Of a stretch of 14,427 nt of DNA, positions 6,922-12,972 are shown one piece after another. A program made the translations under genes and the position numbers. Source of the DNA: Candidatus Eiseniibacteriota bacterium. GTDB lineage: Bacteria; Eisenbacteria; RBG-16-71-46; JAGVPR01. Every line of letters begins with the position of its first letter. Positions within the stretch are counted from its first letter, which is position 1. The notes below the pieces were generated by a model that searched no databases, was not told where the DNA came from, and worked only from the letters and a program-made list of their open reading frames with translations. The stretch spans positions 1-14,427 of the forward strand of contig JAGVPR010000319.1 in NCBI GenBank assembly GCA_020052115.1. Direction: 5' to 3'.

Positions 6922-6951
6922 ATTATAGAGTAGCGGGTTTCGTTTACGCAA
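6922..6951 (-). promoter_or_regulatory. Sigma70-type promoter for the PstS-TPR-STAS-Ton operon
   Basis: On the minus strand a perfect -10 box TATAAT (6922-6927) is preceded, after 18 bases, by TTGCGT (6946-6951), which matches the -35 consensus at its first three bases. Transcription would start near 6915 and give a leader of about 80 bases before the ATG at 6833. It is the best promoter match in the window, and its position at the head of eight or nine co-directional genes supports it. Confidence 0.7.
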
Positions 6952-7196
6952 GCGTCGTACCGCGGCCACATCTGTATTCAAGCCTCATGATCGCACGAGG
7001 ATGCGCACCGGAGGCCAGCCTTTTCACGCCGGCCGCGGTTGCTTGGCCGGGTATCAAGTCACCACCTGTGGGACCATCTCGACCGTAACTCGCGACCGCT
7101 CACAGGGTACACGATGGGGGTCGCGGAGCCGCGATCCTGGGTCCGAGGTTGTCGGAAGCCGGAACGGGCGAGCCGCGCGCCGGCGTCGCCGCAGGG

Positions 7197-7218
7197 CACT
7201 CCGGAGTCACTCCGGAGT
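7197..7218. repeat. Tandem pair of 10-bp palindromes (candidate operator)
   Basis: Two head-to-tail copies of the 11-mer CACTCCGGAGT occupy 7197-7207 and 7208-7218. Each contains the perfect palindrome ACTCCGGAGT, so the pair is also symmetric overall. It lies about 77 bp upstream of the plus-strand start at 7295 and about 245 bp upstream of the minus-strand -35 box. Centre-to-centre spacing is 11 bp, close to one helical turn, as expected for two regulator dimers on the same DNA face. Function is inferred. Confidence 0.5.
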
Positions 7219-7294
7219 CGCGGCCTATGCCCTCCCCGGGAAATCGGCTACGATTCGTGATGGGCTGCGGAATCCGGTGCCGATGAGGGGAACC

Positions 7295-8323
7295 ATGAAA
7301 CGTCGAACGATACTCGCTCTTCCAACACTGCTGCTTCTCGCCGTATCGGCGCCCTCGCGGGCCCAGGAGGCGGGACTCCCGGCGCGCGAGGCCCTCGCTT
7401 CGATGCTCCCCAGCGGAAACCTGATCGTCTACGGTGCGATCGTGGACACAGTGGAGAACGTCTTTCCCTATTTCCCCGCCGGCGAGTTCGCGAAGTTCGC
7501 CGGCGCACCGAAGGGCTCCTTGCTGCGTTTCGTCCACGTCCGCGTCAATGTGAGCCGTGTCCTTCGAGGCAGGACCTCGGACCGTGAGGTGACCTTCGGC
7601 CTGCCCATCGAGTTCATCCCCGCTCCCGACAGCCTCCGCGCAGCAGGCGATTCCGCGAGGATCGAGACGCCTGATCGCGCCGGGACGGCGCAACTGCTCG
7701 CGAGGTTCGCGCCGGGACGGTCGGCGGTGTTTCCACTTCTTCTGGAGCCGCTCGCCCCCGGCGGGTGGATGCTCGCGAATGCCGAGCTGATCATTCCCGA
7801 AGAGAACGGACGGCTCGCGGGCGAAACGGTGCCCGCCTTCTCGATGGCGGCGCGCGCGTTTTACGGGCGCCGCGATCTGGCCGCGCTCGCGCTCGCGGCG
7901 GACGCGGTCGTCATGGCCCGCGTGAGCGCGGCGCACCCGGCGTGCGAGAGCCGTCGGGACACCGTGTTCACATGCGTCGGGCTGAGCATAGACCGTTGGT
8001 TCAAGGCGGAGACCGACACCGCGCTCACCTTGCTCGTTCCGGATCCGATCGCGACGAGCTGGCGCGTGCCGATCGTGCGCCAGGACATCCCGAAGCTGCG
8101 AGCGGGCGAGGAGCAGGTCATCTTCCTGAAGCTCGGCGCCGACGGGAGCTGGCGGCTGCTCGAGGGCCGGAGCGGGGTTGTCCCGAGCCGCCTGAACTGG
8201 GTCACAGAATGTCCGAGGGATGGCGGCCCGGTGTACGGGATCAACATGGATGCCGACAGCTTCCACATCTGGCTGAACCACATGTTGGACCGCGCCGCCG
8301 AAGAGAAGCAGGGGCAGTACTAG
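7295..8323 (+). CDS. Secreted protein of unknown function with two related beta-rich modules
   Basis: I do not recognise a named family. The 342-aa product has a signal peptide (M-K-R-R-T-I-L-A-L-P-T-L-L-L-L-A-V, cleavage near P-S-R-A|Q-E). Two regions look alike. Module 1 (about 42-172) has G-N-L-I-V-Y-G-A-I-V, then F-V-H-V-R-V-N-V-S-R-V-L-R-G, then F-P-L-L-L and G-G-W-M-L-A-N. Module 2 (about 203-297) has A-D-A-V-V-M-A-R-V, then V-G-L-S-I-D-R-W-F-K, then V-I-F-L-K-L and G-S-W-R-L-L-E-G. This order of strands suggests an internally duplicated extracytoplasmic beta domain; that is inference. Cysteines are at 217, 227 and 306. I chose the ATG at 7295 (AGGGG four bases upstream) because the signal peptide starts there; an ATG at 7283 is also possible. 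The stop overlaps the convergent MFS gene by 4 bp. Confidence 0.8.
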   Translation: MKRRTILALPTLLLLAVSAPSRAQEAGLPAREALASMLPSGNLIVYGAIVDTVENVFPYFPAGEFAKFAGAPKGSLLRFVHVRVNVSRVLRGRTSDREVTFGLPIEFIPAPDSLRAAGDSARIETPDRAGTAQLLARFAPGRSAVFPLLLEPLAPGGWMLANAELIIPEENGRLAGETVPAFSMAARAFYGRRDLAALALAADAVVMARVSAAHPACESRRDTVFTCVGLSIDRWFKAETDTALTLLVPDPIATSWRVPIVRQDIPKLRAGEEQVIFLKLGADGSWRLLEGRSGVVPSRLNWVTECPRDGGPVYGINMDADSFHIWLNHMLDRAAEEKQGQY

Positions 8324-9573
8324 CTCTTCGGAGACTCGGCGCGGGCGCTTCTTCTGCGGGCAATCGAGAACCACGCCGACACCGCGAGAACGATCACCCC
8401 TCCCGTCGCGAGCGCGCGAGGCGCTCCGATCCGATCGGCCGCAGCCCCCATGATCAACCCTCCGACCGGCGCAAGCCCCGCGATGGACATGGCGTAGAGG
8501 GCCATGATGCGCCCGCGGAGGCCGTCGGGGACGATCGTCTGCAACAGCGTGTTCGTCGCCGCCATCTGGCCGATCATCCCGAAGCCGAGGAGACAGGCTG
8601 TCGGCACGGAGAGCCAGAACGTGCGCGAGGAGGCGAAGACGATGAGGGCGGCGCCGAAGATCGCGCTGCTCGCCGCCACGCGGCGGCCGAGGCCGCGCGT
8701 CCCGGTTCTGCCCGCCAGAGAGAGAGCGGCCGCGAGCGCGCCGGCGCCCGCAGCGCCCATGATGAACCCGAGCGCCTTCGAACCGCCGTCGAGGATCTCC
8801 CCCGCGAAGATCGGCATGAGGGTCATGTACGGCATCCCAAGGAGGCTCGACGCGGCGAGGAGGATGAGGAGCGCGCGGACGCGCTCGTTGTTCCAAGCAT
8901 AGTGAAACCCCGCGAGCACCTCGCGGAGAGCCGAGCGGGCGCGCACGCGTTCGGCTGTCCATGTGCCTCGCATGGCGAGAAGCCCGGCGAGCACGGCCAG
9001 AAACGAGACGCCGTTCAGAAGGAAGCAGGCCCCTTCGCCCCAGGCGGCGACGAGGATCCCCGCGATCGAAGGCCCGACGATGCGTGCCGCGTTCACGGCC
9101 GAGGAGTTGAGCGCGATGGCGTTCGGCACGTCTTCGGGGCCCACCAGCTCGAACAGGAATGCTTGTCGCGCCGGCATGTCGAACGCATTGATCACGCCGA
9201 GGACGGCGGCCAGGACGAAGACGTGCCACACCTGCACGTGTCCGCTGAGGACGAGCGCGGCCAGGGCGAACGCCTGGAGCATGGCGAGAGTCTGGGTGAT
9301 GATGACGATGCGGCGTCGGGGCAGCCGATCGGCGGCGACGCCGCCGAGTAGTCCGAAGACCAGGATCGGACCGCGCGTGGCGAAAGCCGCCAGGCCGAGA
9401 AGGAGCGGCGAGTGCGTCAGGCTGTAGACGAGCCAGGACTGCGCGACCTGCTGCATCCACGTGCCGGAGAGCGAGACGAGCTGGCCGGTGAAGAAGAGCC
9501 GGAAATTCCGGTGGCGGAGCGAGCGGAGAGTGCCCGCCTGCCAGAGCCGCAGGCGGGAGGCGGGGTCGCTCAC
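8320..9573 (-). CDS. MFS transporter, MFS_3/EntS-like exporter
   Basis: A 417-aa major facilitator protein with about 12 membrane helices, of the MFS_3 (EntS-like) type, a group known for exporting siderophores and other small molecules. The N-terminus S-L-R-H-R-N-F-R-L-F-F-T-G-Q-L-V-S is typical of the family, followed by S-G-T-W-M-Q-Q-V-A-Q-S-W-L-V-Y. The loop between helices 2 and 3 carries G-G-V-A-A-D-R-L-P-R-R-R (MFS motif A). The mid-protein loop and the second half (G-L-R-G-R-I-M-A-L-Y-A-M) also fit. The substrate cannot be read. The frame is open to 9666, but I chose the GTG at 9571-9573: it overlaps the acylphosphatase stop by 4 bp (GTGA) and has AGGTGA upstream. The last four bases overlap the convergent secreted-protein gene. 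Confidence 0.88.
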   Translation of the reverse strand: MSDPASRLRLWQAGTLRSLRHRNFRLFFTGQLVSLSGTWMQQVAQSWLVYSLTHSPLLLGLAAFATRGPILVFGLLGGVAADRLPRRRIVIITQTLAMLQAFALAALVLSGHVQVWHVFVLAAVLGVINAFDMPARQAFLFELVGPEDVPNAIALNSSAVNAARIVGPSIAGILVAAWGEGACFLLNGVSFLAVLAGLLAMRGTWTAERVRARSALREVLAGFHYAWNNERVRALLILLAASSLLGMPYMTLMPIFAGEILDGGSKALGFIMGAAGAGALAAALSLAGRTGTRGLGRRVAASSAIFGAALIVFASSRTFWLSVPTACLLGFGMIGQMAATNTLLQTIVPDGLRGRIMALYAMSIAGLAPVGGLIMGAAADRIGAPRALATGGVIVLAVSAWFSIARRRSARAESPKS

Positions 9574-9854
9574 CCGGTCACCTGGAAGCCGGAGAACTCC
9601 CCACGGTATGTTTCGGGATCCACGATCACCCGCGAGACCTCCGCCCCCGGCGGGCCCTGCCGGCACCAGTAGATGAGCCGGTCCACGGCGGCTTCGTCAC
9701 CCTCCAGAAGCGCCTCGACGGAGCCGTCCGGGAGATTGCGCACGGTGCCGTTCACGCCGAGCGCCGTCGCCTCGCGAAGCGTGTTCGCGCGGTAGCAGAC
9801 CCCCTGGACGCGCCCCTCGATCCGGAGACGAACGCGCTTTCCGACTGCGCTCAC
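9570..9854 (-). CDS. acyP: Acylphosphatase
   Basis: A 94-aa acylphosphatase, which hydrolyses the carboxyl-phosphate bond of acyl phosphates in the cytoplasm. The signature G-R-V-Q-G-V-C-Y-R (14-22) forms the phosphate-binding loop with catalytic Arg22. The second motif G-V-N-G-T-V-R-N (33-40) supplies the water-orienting Asn40. D-G-S-V-E-A-L-L-E-G (43-52) also matches the family, and the length is normal (about 90-100). An ATG exists at 9876-9878, but the strong AAGGAGGTGA (9859-9868) lies inside that extension and 4 bases before the GTG at 9852-9854, so I chose the GTG. It overlaps the MFS gene by 4 bp, suggesting one two-gene transcript; no functional link between the two is known to me. 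Confidence 0.95.
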   Translation of the reverse strand: MSAVGKRVRLRIEGRVQGVCYRANTLREATALGVNGTVRNLPDGSVEALLEGDEAAVDRLIYWCRQGPPGAEVSRVIVDPETYRGEFSGFQVTG

Positions 9855-9858
9855 GGCG

Positions 9859-9868
9859 TCACCTCCTT
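9859..9868 (-). promoter_or_regulatory. Ribosome binding site that decides the acylphosphatase start
   Basis: AAGGAGGTGA is a near-complete anti-16S match, with 7 bases between the AGGAGG core and the GTG at 9852-9854. It shows that initiation is at the GTG rather than the in-frame ATG at 9876-9878. Confidence 0.85.
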
Positions 9869-9926
9869 GGTCCCACACGCGAGTGTCCAGGGGATGATAT
9901 CGTAAGACGCCTTTGGGGGAGACACG

Positions 9927-10793
9927 GTGGGGACCGAATCAAGGAACTGGCTGCAACGGGCCCGCGGGGTTCTCGGCTTCCTCAACGACGTGCGCAAGCA
10001 CTTCGACGAGGACGCAGGGGCGTTGCTGGCGGCAGGGCTCGCGTTCAACGGCCTGCTCAACATGGTGCCGGCCCTGCTCCTGCTCACGTCGGTGGCCGCC
10101 GTCTTCGTCTCGAAGGACGTTGACGTCTACCAGAAGATCATCGACTACATCCACCTGGTCATGCCGGGAATCAGCGAGCAGGTCCTCAAGGTCCTCTTCG
10201 ATCTCGTTCGCAACAAGGAGGTCCTGGGGGCCATCGGGCTCCTCGGCCTGTTCTGGACTTCGATCCGCATCTTCGGCTCCGTGCGCGCCGCCCTGAGCCG
10301 CATCCTGAGGACGCGTCGCGGAAGGCCGTTCTTCCACGGCAAGCTGCTCGATCTCGTCATGGTCTGCGTCGTGGGGCTCATGCTGCTCCTCTCGATCATC
10401 CTGACTTCGGTGCTCGAGGCCATCGAGGACTACAGCGCACAGCGGCTCAATCTCCACGGCCAGGCGGCCCCCACGGCCCATCTGCCGCAGTCCGGCGCGC
10501 TGGTGATGAGCGCGTTCCTGTTCTTCGTCCTGTTCCGCTACGTCCCGGCCGAACGCGTGCGGGTCGGATCCGCCGCCCTGGGCGCCATCGTGAGCGCCGT
10601 GCTGTGGGAGGTCACGAAGCTCGGGCTCACGACCTATCTCAAGCGGGTGGACGACATCAGCGCCATCTACGGATCGCTGGGGCTATTCGTCGTGCTGGCG
10701 CTGTGGGCCTATTATTCCGCCATCGCCTTCGTGGTGGGGGCCGAGTTCGCGGCGGTACGCGAGGAACGCCTGGCAGCCCGCGACTCCTCCTAG
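9927..10793 (+). CDS. YihY/BrkB-family inner-membrane protein
   Basis: A 288-aa polytopic membrane protein of the YihY/virulence factor BrkB family, often mislabelled ribonuclease BN. About six helices are visible. Family landmarks are A-A-G-L-A-F-N-G-L-L-N-M-V-P-A-L-L-L-L near the N-terminus, a middle helix pair (V-M-V-C-V-V-G-L-M-L-L-L-S-I-I-L), and the C-terminal I-Y-G-S-L-G-L-F-V-V-L-A-L-W-A-Y-Y-S followed by V-G-A-E-F. The molecular function of the family is not established. The start is GTG with GGGGGAG five bases upstream. The gene is divergent from the acylphosphatase across only 72 bp, which must hold both promoters. Its TAG overlaps the metK stop by 4 bp. Confidence 0.9.
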   Translation: MGTESRNWLQRARGVLGFLNDVRKHFDEDAGALLAAGLAFNGLLNMVPALLLLTSVAAVFVSKDVDVYQKIIDYIHLVMPGISEQVLKVLFDLVRNKEVLGAIGLLGLFWTSIRIFGSVRAALSRILRTRRGRPFFHGKLLDLVMVCVVGLMLLLSIILTSVLEAIEDYSAQRLNLHGQAAPTAHLPQSGALVMSAFLFFVLFRYVPAERVRVGSAALGAIVSAVLWEVTKLGLTTYLKRVDDISAIYGSLGLFVVLALWAYYSAIAFVVGAEFAAVREERLAARDSS

Positions 10794-11893
10794 TCCTCCC
10801 AGGGCAGCCCGGGACGGCCGAAGTGTCCGTAATTCGTCGTGCTGCGATAGATCGGCCGGAGAAGGCGAAGCCGCTCGATCATCGCGGCCGGCCTGAAATC
10901 GAAGCGCTTCATGAAGTCGGTCGCGGCGCCTTCGTCGCCCGTGCCGAAGGTGTCCACGCTCGTGGAGAACGGTTCCGCCTGGCCGATGGCGTACGAAACC
11001 TGCACCTCGGCGCGCTTGGCCAAGCCGTTGCTCACGATCTGACGGGCGACGTAACGGCAGAAGTAGGATGCGCTGCGGTCCACCTTCGAGGGATCCTTGC
11101 CGCTGAACGCCCCGCCGCCGTGCCGCGCCATGCCGCCGTAGGTGTCCACGATGATCTTGCGGCCGGTGACGCCGCAGTCGGCTGAAGGGCCGCCCTCGAT
11201 GAAGCTGCCCGCGGGGTTCACGAGGATCGGGATGTCGCGCGAATACCACGGGCCGAGAACTTGCGGTACGAGCTTCTCCTCGACGTAGCTGCGCACGTCC
11301 TCGACGTGGTCCTTCGCGTGCTGGGCGGAGACGAGCACGCGGGCCACGGCGGCCGGCTGGCCGTCTTCGTATCGCACGGATACCTGCGTCTTCCCGTCGG
11401 GCCTGAGCCAGGCGGGCTCTCCCTTCTTGCGGTCCTCGGCGAGCCGGTGCGCGAGCCGGTGCGCGAGGTGGATCGGCAGCGGCATCAGCTCGGGCGTCTC
11501 GTCCGTGGCGTATCCGAACATGAGGCCCTGGTCGCCGGCTCCCTGCTCCTTGGCGTGCGAGTCGTCGGCGTTGACGCCGGCCGCGATCTCGTAGGCCTGC
11601 CCGGTGTACAGCTCGCACACGGCCACGCCGGAGGCGTGGAACGGTTCCGCTGGATCGGTGTAGCCGATCTCCGCGACGGCGCGGCGCGCGATAGCCACGC
11701 GATCCACGGCGGCCGAGGATGTGATCTCGCCCCCGAGGACGATCAGGTCCTTCTTGCAGAGCACTTCACAGGCGACACGGCTCCTCGGGTCCTTTTCCAG
11801 ATAGGCGTCCAGGATCGAATCGGCGATGTAATCGCAAACCTTGTCCGGGTGTCCTTCACAGACCGATTCCGAAGTGAACATGAATGAGCGCAT
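10790..11893 (-). CDS. metK: S-adenosylmethionine synthase (methionine adenosyltransferase)
   Basis: A 367-aa cytoplasmic enzyme that makes S-adenosylmethionine from ATP and methionine. All main motifs are present: F-T-S-E-S-V-C-E-G-H-P-D-K (6-18) with the active-site histidine H15, G-A-G-D-Q-G-L-M-F-G-Y-A (118-129), and the ATP/phosphate loop G-G-G-A-F-S-G-K-D-P-S-K-V-D-R-S (259-274). The length is slightly short of the usual 380-400 but the protein looks complete, ending G-H-F-G-R-P-G-L-P-W-E-D. The ATG has GGAGGGG about 9 bases upstream. An 81-bp gap follows the upstream small membrane-protein gene, with a strong GC hairpin between them. I see no recognizable SAM riboswitch in the leader. 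The convergent YihY/BrkB gene overlaps by 4 bp. Confidence 0.97.
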   Translation of the reverse strand: MRSFMFTSESVCEGHPDKVCDYIADSILDAYLEKDPRSRVACEVLCKKDLIVLGGEITSSAAVDRVAIARRAVAEIGYTDPAEPFHASGVAVCELYTGQAYEIAAGVNADDSHAKEQGAGDQGLMFGYATDETPELMPLPIHLAHRLAHRLAEDRKKGEPAWLRPDGKTQVSVRYEDGQPAAVARVLVSAQHAKDHVEDVRSYVEEKLVPQVLGPWYSRDIPILVNPAGSFIEGGPSADCGVTGRKIIVDTYGGMARHGGGAFSGKDPSKVDRSASYFCRYVARQIVSNGLAKRAEVQVSYAIGQAEPFSTSVDTFGTGDEGAATDFMKRFDFRPAAMIERLRLLRPIYRSTTNYGHFGRPGLPWED

Positions 11894-11939
11894 CGCGAGT
11901 GAACCCCTCCGGATAGTGGTGGCGGGGTGCGCCGACGGA

Positions 11940-11962
11940 GCGCGGGCCGCGAAGGCCCGCGC
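11940..11962 (-). terminator. GC-rich hairpin between the small membrane gene and metK (terminator-like, no T run)
   Basis: A perfect 9-bp inverted repeat (GCGCGGGCC at 11940-11948, GGCCCGCGC at 11954-11962) with a 5-base loop, 12 bases after the stop of the 48-aa gene and 46 bases before the metK ATG. It reads TTCGC in the loop on the coding strand. No uridine run follows, so it is not a classic intrinsic terminator. It could be a Rho-linked or partial terminator, an mRNA-end stabiliser, or an attenuator for metK. Confidence 0.45.
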
Positions 11963-11974
11963 CGAGGACGCGCC

Positions 11975-12121
11975 TTACTTCCAGATCAGGGAAAGAACGA
12001 GCATCAGAACCGCCGGACCGATCAGGAGAAGCACGATCTGCCCGAGCGCCTTCTTTCCCGAGAGCTTCGGAAGGGGAGCAGGCTGCGGAATGTTCTTCGG
12101 AGCTTTCTCTGCCGGAGGCAT
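11975..12121 (-). CDS. Small single-helix membrane protein (48 aa)
   Basis: No family is recognised. The product has a basic, proline-rich N-terminus (residues 1-26, P-K-N-I-P-Q-P-A-P-L-P-K-L) and one hydrophobic helix at about 28-46 (I-V-L-L-L-I-G-P-A-V-L-M-L-V-L-S-L-I-W), ending with lysine. It would sit in the inner membrane with a short cytoplasmic tail, if the positive-inside rule holds. The frame is open upstream to 12289, but I chose the ATG at 12119-12121: AAGGAAGGA lies about 9 bases before it and the upstream extension has unrelated composition. An extended -10 promoter is visible about 78 bp upstream. It precedes metK on the same strand, so the two may share a transcript. Confidence 0.65.
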   Translation of the reverse strand: MPPAEKAPKNIPQPAPLPKLSGKKALGQIVLLLIGPAVLMLVLSLIWK

Positions 12122-12164
12122 CGAGACGTTTCCTTCCTTTCGATGGTTCAATTGCGCGCCCGAG

Positions 12165-12186
12165 TCCGGCCAAGAGCGAGGCCGGA
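12165..12186 (-). other. Hairpin at the 5' end of the small-gene leader
   Basis: TCCGGCC (12165-12171) and GGCCGGA (12180-12186) form a perfect 7-bp stem with an 8-base loop. It lies just downstream of the predicted transcription start (about 12192), so the leader would begin with this hairpin, which could protect the 5' end of the RNA. Confidence 0.35.
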
Positions 12187-12198
12187 ACGACAGCAGTG

Positions 12199-12207
12199 AG
12201 TATAGCA
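12199..12207 (-). promoter_or_regulatory. Extended -10 promoter for the small membrane gene (and perhaps metK)
   Basis: On the minus strand TGCTATACT combines a -10 box (TATACT, five of six consensus bases) with the extended TG motif, which can replace a -35 box; none is seen upstream. Transcription would start near 12192, about 70 bases before the 48-aa gene. Confidence 0.5.
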
Positions 12208-12285
12208 CAGGGGTGGCGGGGGGCCGGGAAGGGGCCCGAGAGAGGGCCTCTGGGACCATCCGCGCGGTGGCGGGGCCGTCGCAGA

Positions 12286-12792
12286 TCACCGAAACAGCGT
12301 CTTCACGCGCCCCCAGGTGATTGGCTCAGAATGGGCCGGAACGACTTCGATGCAGAGCGAATCCCCGCAGTAGAAGTCCTCGAGCAGGTGGAATGTCCAC
12401 CGCACGCAAAAACGGTCCATGCCTGACGACACATGGAATACCATTCCGAAGCCGCAGGTGATGTCCTCGATGTGGGGGCCAAGCCAAAAAACACCGCCAG
12501 GATTGAACTCCGCACTCCAGCCTTCCGGCGTGGAGGCTCCCAGGAGCACAGGTCGCATACCGCCGCTGCTTTGTGGGTACGCCGTGAACCAGCTCCCCGG
12601 GTGGAAGTACTCCGGCGGCGGATCAAGGCACAGTCGCAGCGTGCAGATGAAGTCATCCCCGCCGGGATCAGGCGCGACTTGCTGATCGCTCACGACAACC
12701 GTGGCGCACTCCCACTGGCCGAGAGCTGCTGTTGGGAGTACGGCACAAGCCGTGAAGAGCAATGCTCCGCCGATCATCATCGATTTGGTCAC
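12286..12792 (-). CDS. Secreted cysteine-containing protein of unknown function
   Basis: No family is recognised. The 168-aa product has a signal peptide (M-M-I-G-G-A-L-L-F-T-A-C-A-V-L, cleavage near T-A-A-L-G|Q-W). The mature part carries seven cysteines (29, 50, 55, 113, 129, 142, 147). It is rich in aromatic residues and glycine and has alternating strand-like segments (F-I-C-T-L-R-L-C-L, R-F-C-V-R-W-T-F-H), as expected of a small extracytoplasmic beta protein with disulfides. The frame is open to 12843; I chose the GTG at 12790-12792, with GAGGG about 4 bases upstream. An ATG at 12780 is possible but has no ribosome site. It stands alone, divergent from the ferredoxin-like gene and 164 bp upstream of the small membrane gene. 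Confidence 0.65.
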   Translation of the reverse strand: MTKSMMIGGALLFTACAVLPTAALGQWECATVVVSDQQVAPDPGGDDFICTLRLCLDPPPEYFHPGSWFTAYPQSSGGMRPVLLGASTPEGWSAEFNPGGVFWLGPHIEDITCGFGMVFHVSSGMDRFCVRWTFHLLEDFYCGDSLCIEVVPAHSEPITWGRVKTLFR

Positions 12793-12913
12793 GTTTCCCT
12801 CGTTGCGTGCGGCCAGGCCGCCTCCGCTGCTCCCGTCCGCCATACCGCGCGCGCACGTCTAACGCAAGGTGATTCCCGAAGACCCGCGTGCTACGCTGCT
12901 CATGTCCGTGTGC

Positions 12914-12931
12914 GCCGGCGGCGCCGCCGGC
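12914..12931. promoter_or_regulatory. 18-bp perfect GC palindrome in a divergent promoter region
   Basis: GCCGGCGGC (12914-12922) is followed directly by its reverse complement (12923-12931), 41 bp before the ferredoxin-like start at 12973 and in the 180-bp divergent gap. It could be a regulator site or an RNA hairpin in the leader. A weak extended -10 (TGCTACGCT, 12889-12897) lies just upstream of it on the plus strand. In such GC-rich DNA a pure G/C palindrome is less telling than its length suggests. Confidence 0.4.
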
Positions 12932-12972
12932 ACGCCGCCCGCCCGAACGCGCCATCATCTCGGGAGGTCCGC

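Larger units (their letters stand above)
6834..7294. other. Divergent intergenic region, 461 bp
   Basis: This gap separates the minus-strand Ton operon from a plus-strand secreted-protein gene. It holds the operon promoter (6922-6951), the leader hairpin (6847-6870), a tandem palindrome (7197-7218) and a short GC stem (tcgcgg at 7121-7126, ccgcga at 7129-7134). A plus-strand open frame continues upstream through 7001-7294, but its arginine-rich translation has no signal peptide or recognizable domain, and the real start at 7295 has one. A weak -10-like TACGAT (7249-7254) lies 40 bases before that start, without a convincing -35. I see no RNA gene or small coding region here. Confidence 0.6.

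Noticed and set aside
6834..6971. N-terminal extension of the PstS-like protein
   Set aside because: It would place the perfect TATAAT within the coding region and put 46 non-hydrophobic residues before a clear signal peptide.
7100..9460. Very long (786-codon) open frame on the minus strand
   Set aside because: It is read in another frame across the MFS gene and antisense to the secreted-protein gene. Its translation is arginine/proline-rich low-complexity sequence, typical of shadow frames in high-GC DNA.
11441..11464. Tandem 12-bp repeat inside metK that looks like an insertion
   Set aside because: It encodes A-H-R-L twice, but from recalled E. coli MetK the segment has the same length (A-H-R-L followed by four other residues), so it is a substitution-level coincidence rather than an expansion.
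11894..11974. SAM riboswitch upstream of metK
   Set aside because: The 81-base gap shows one strong hairpin but none of the conserved core elements of SAM-I or SAM-II that I could recognise by eye.
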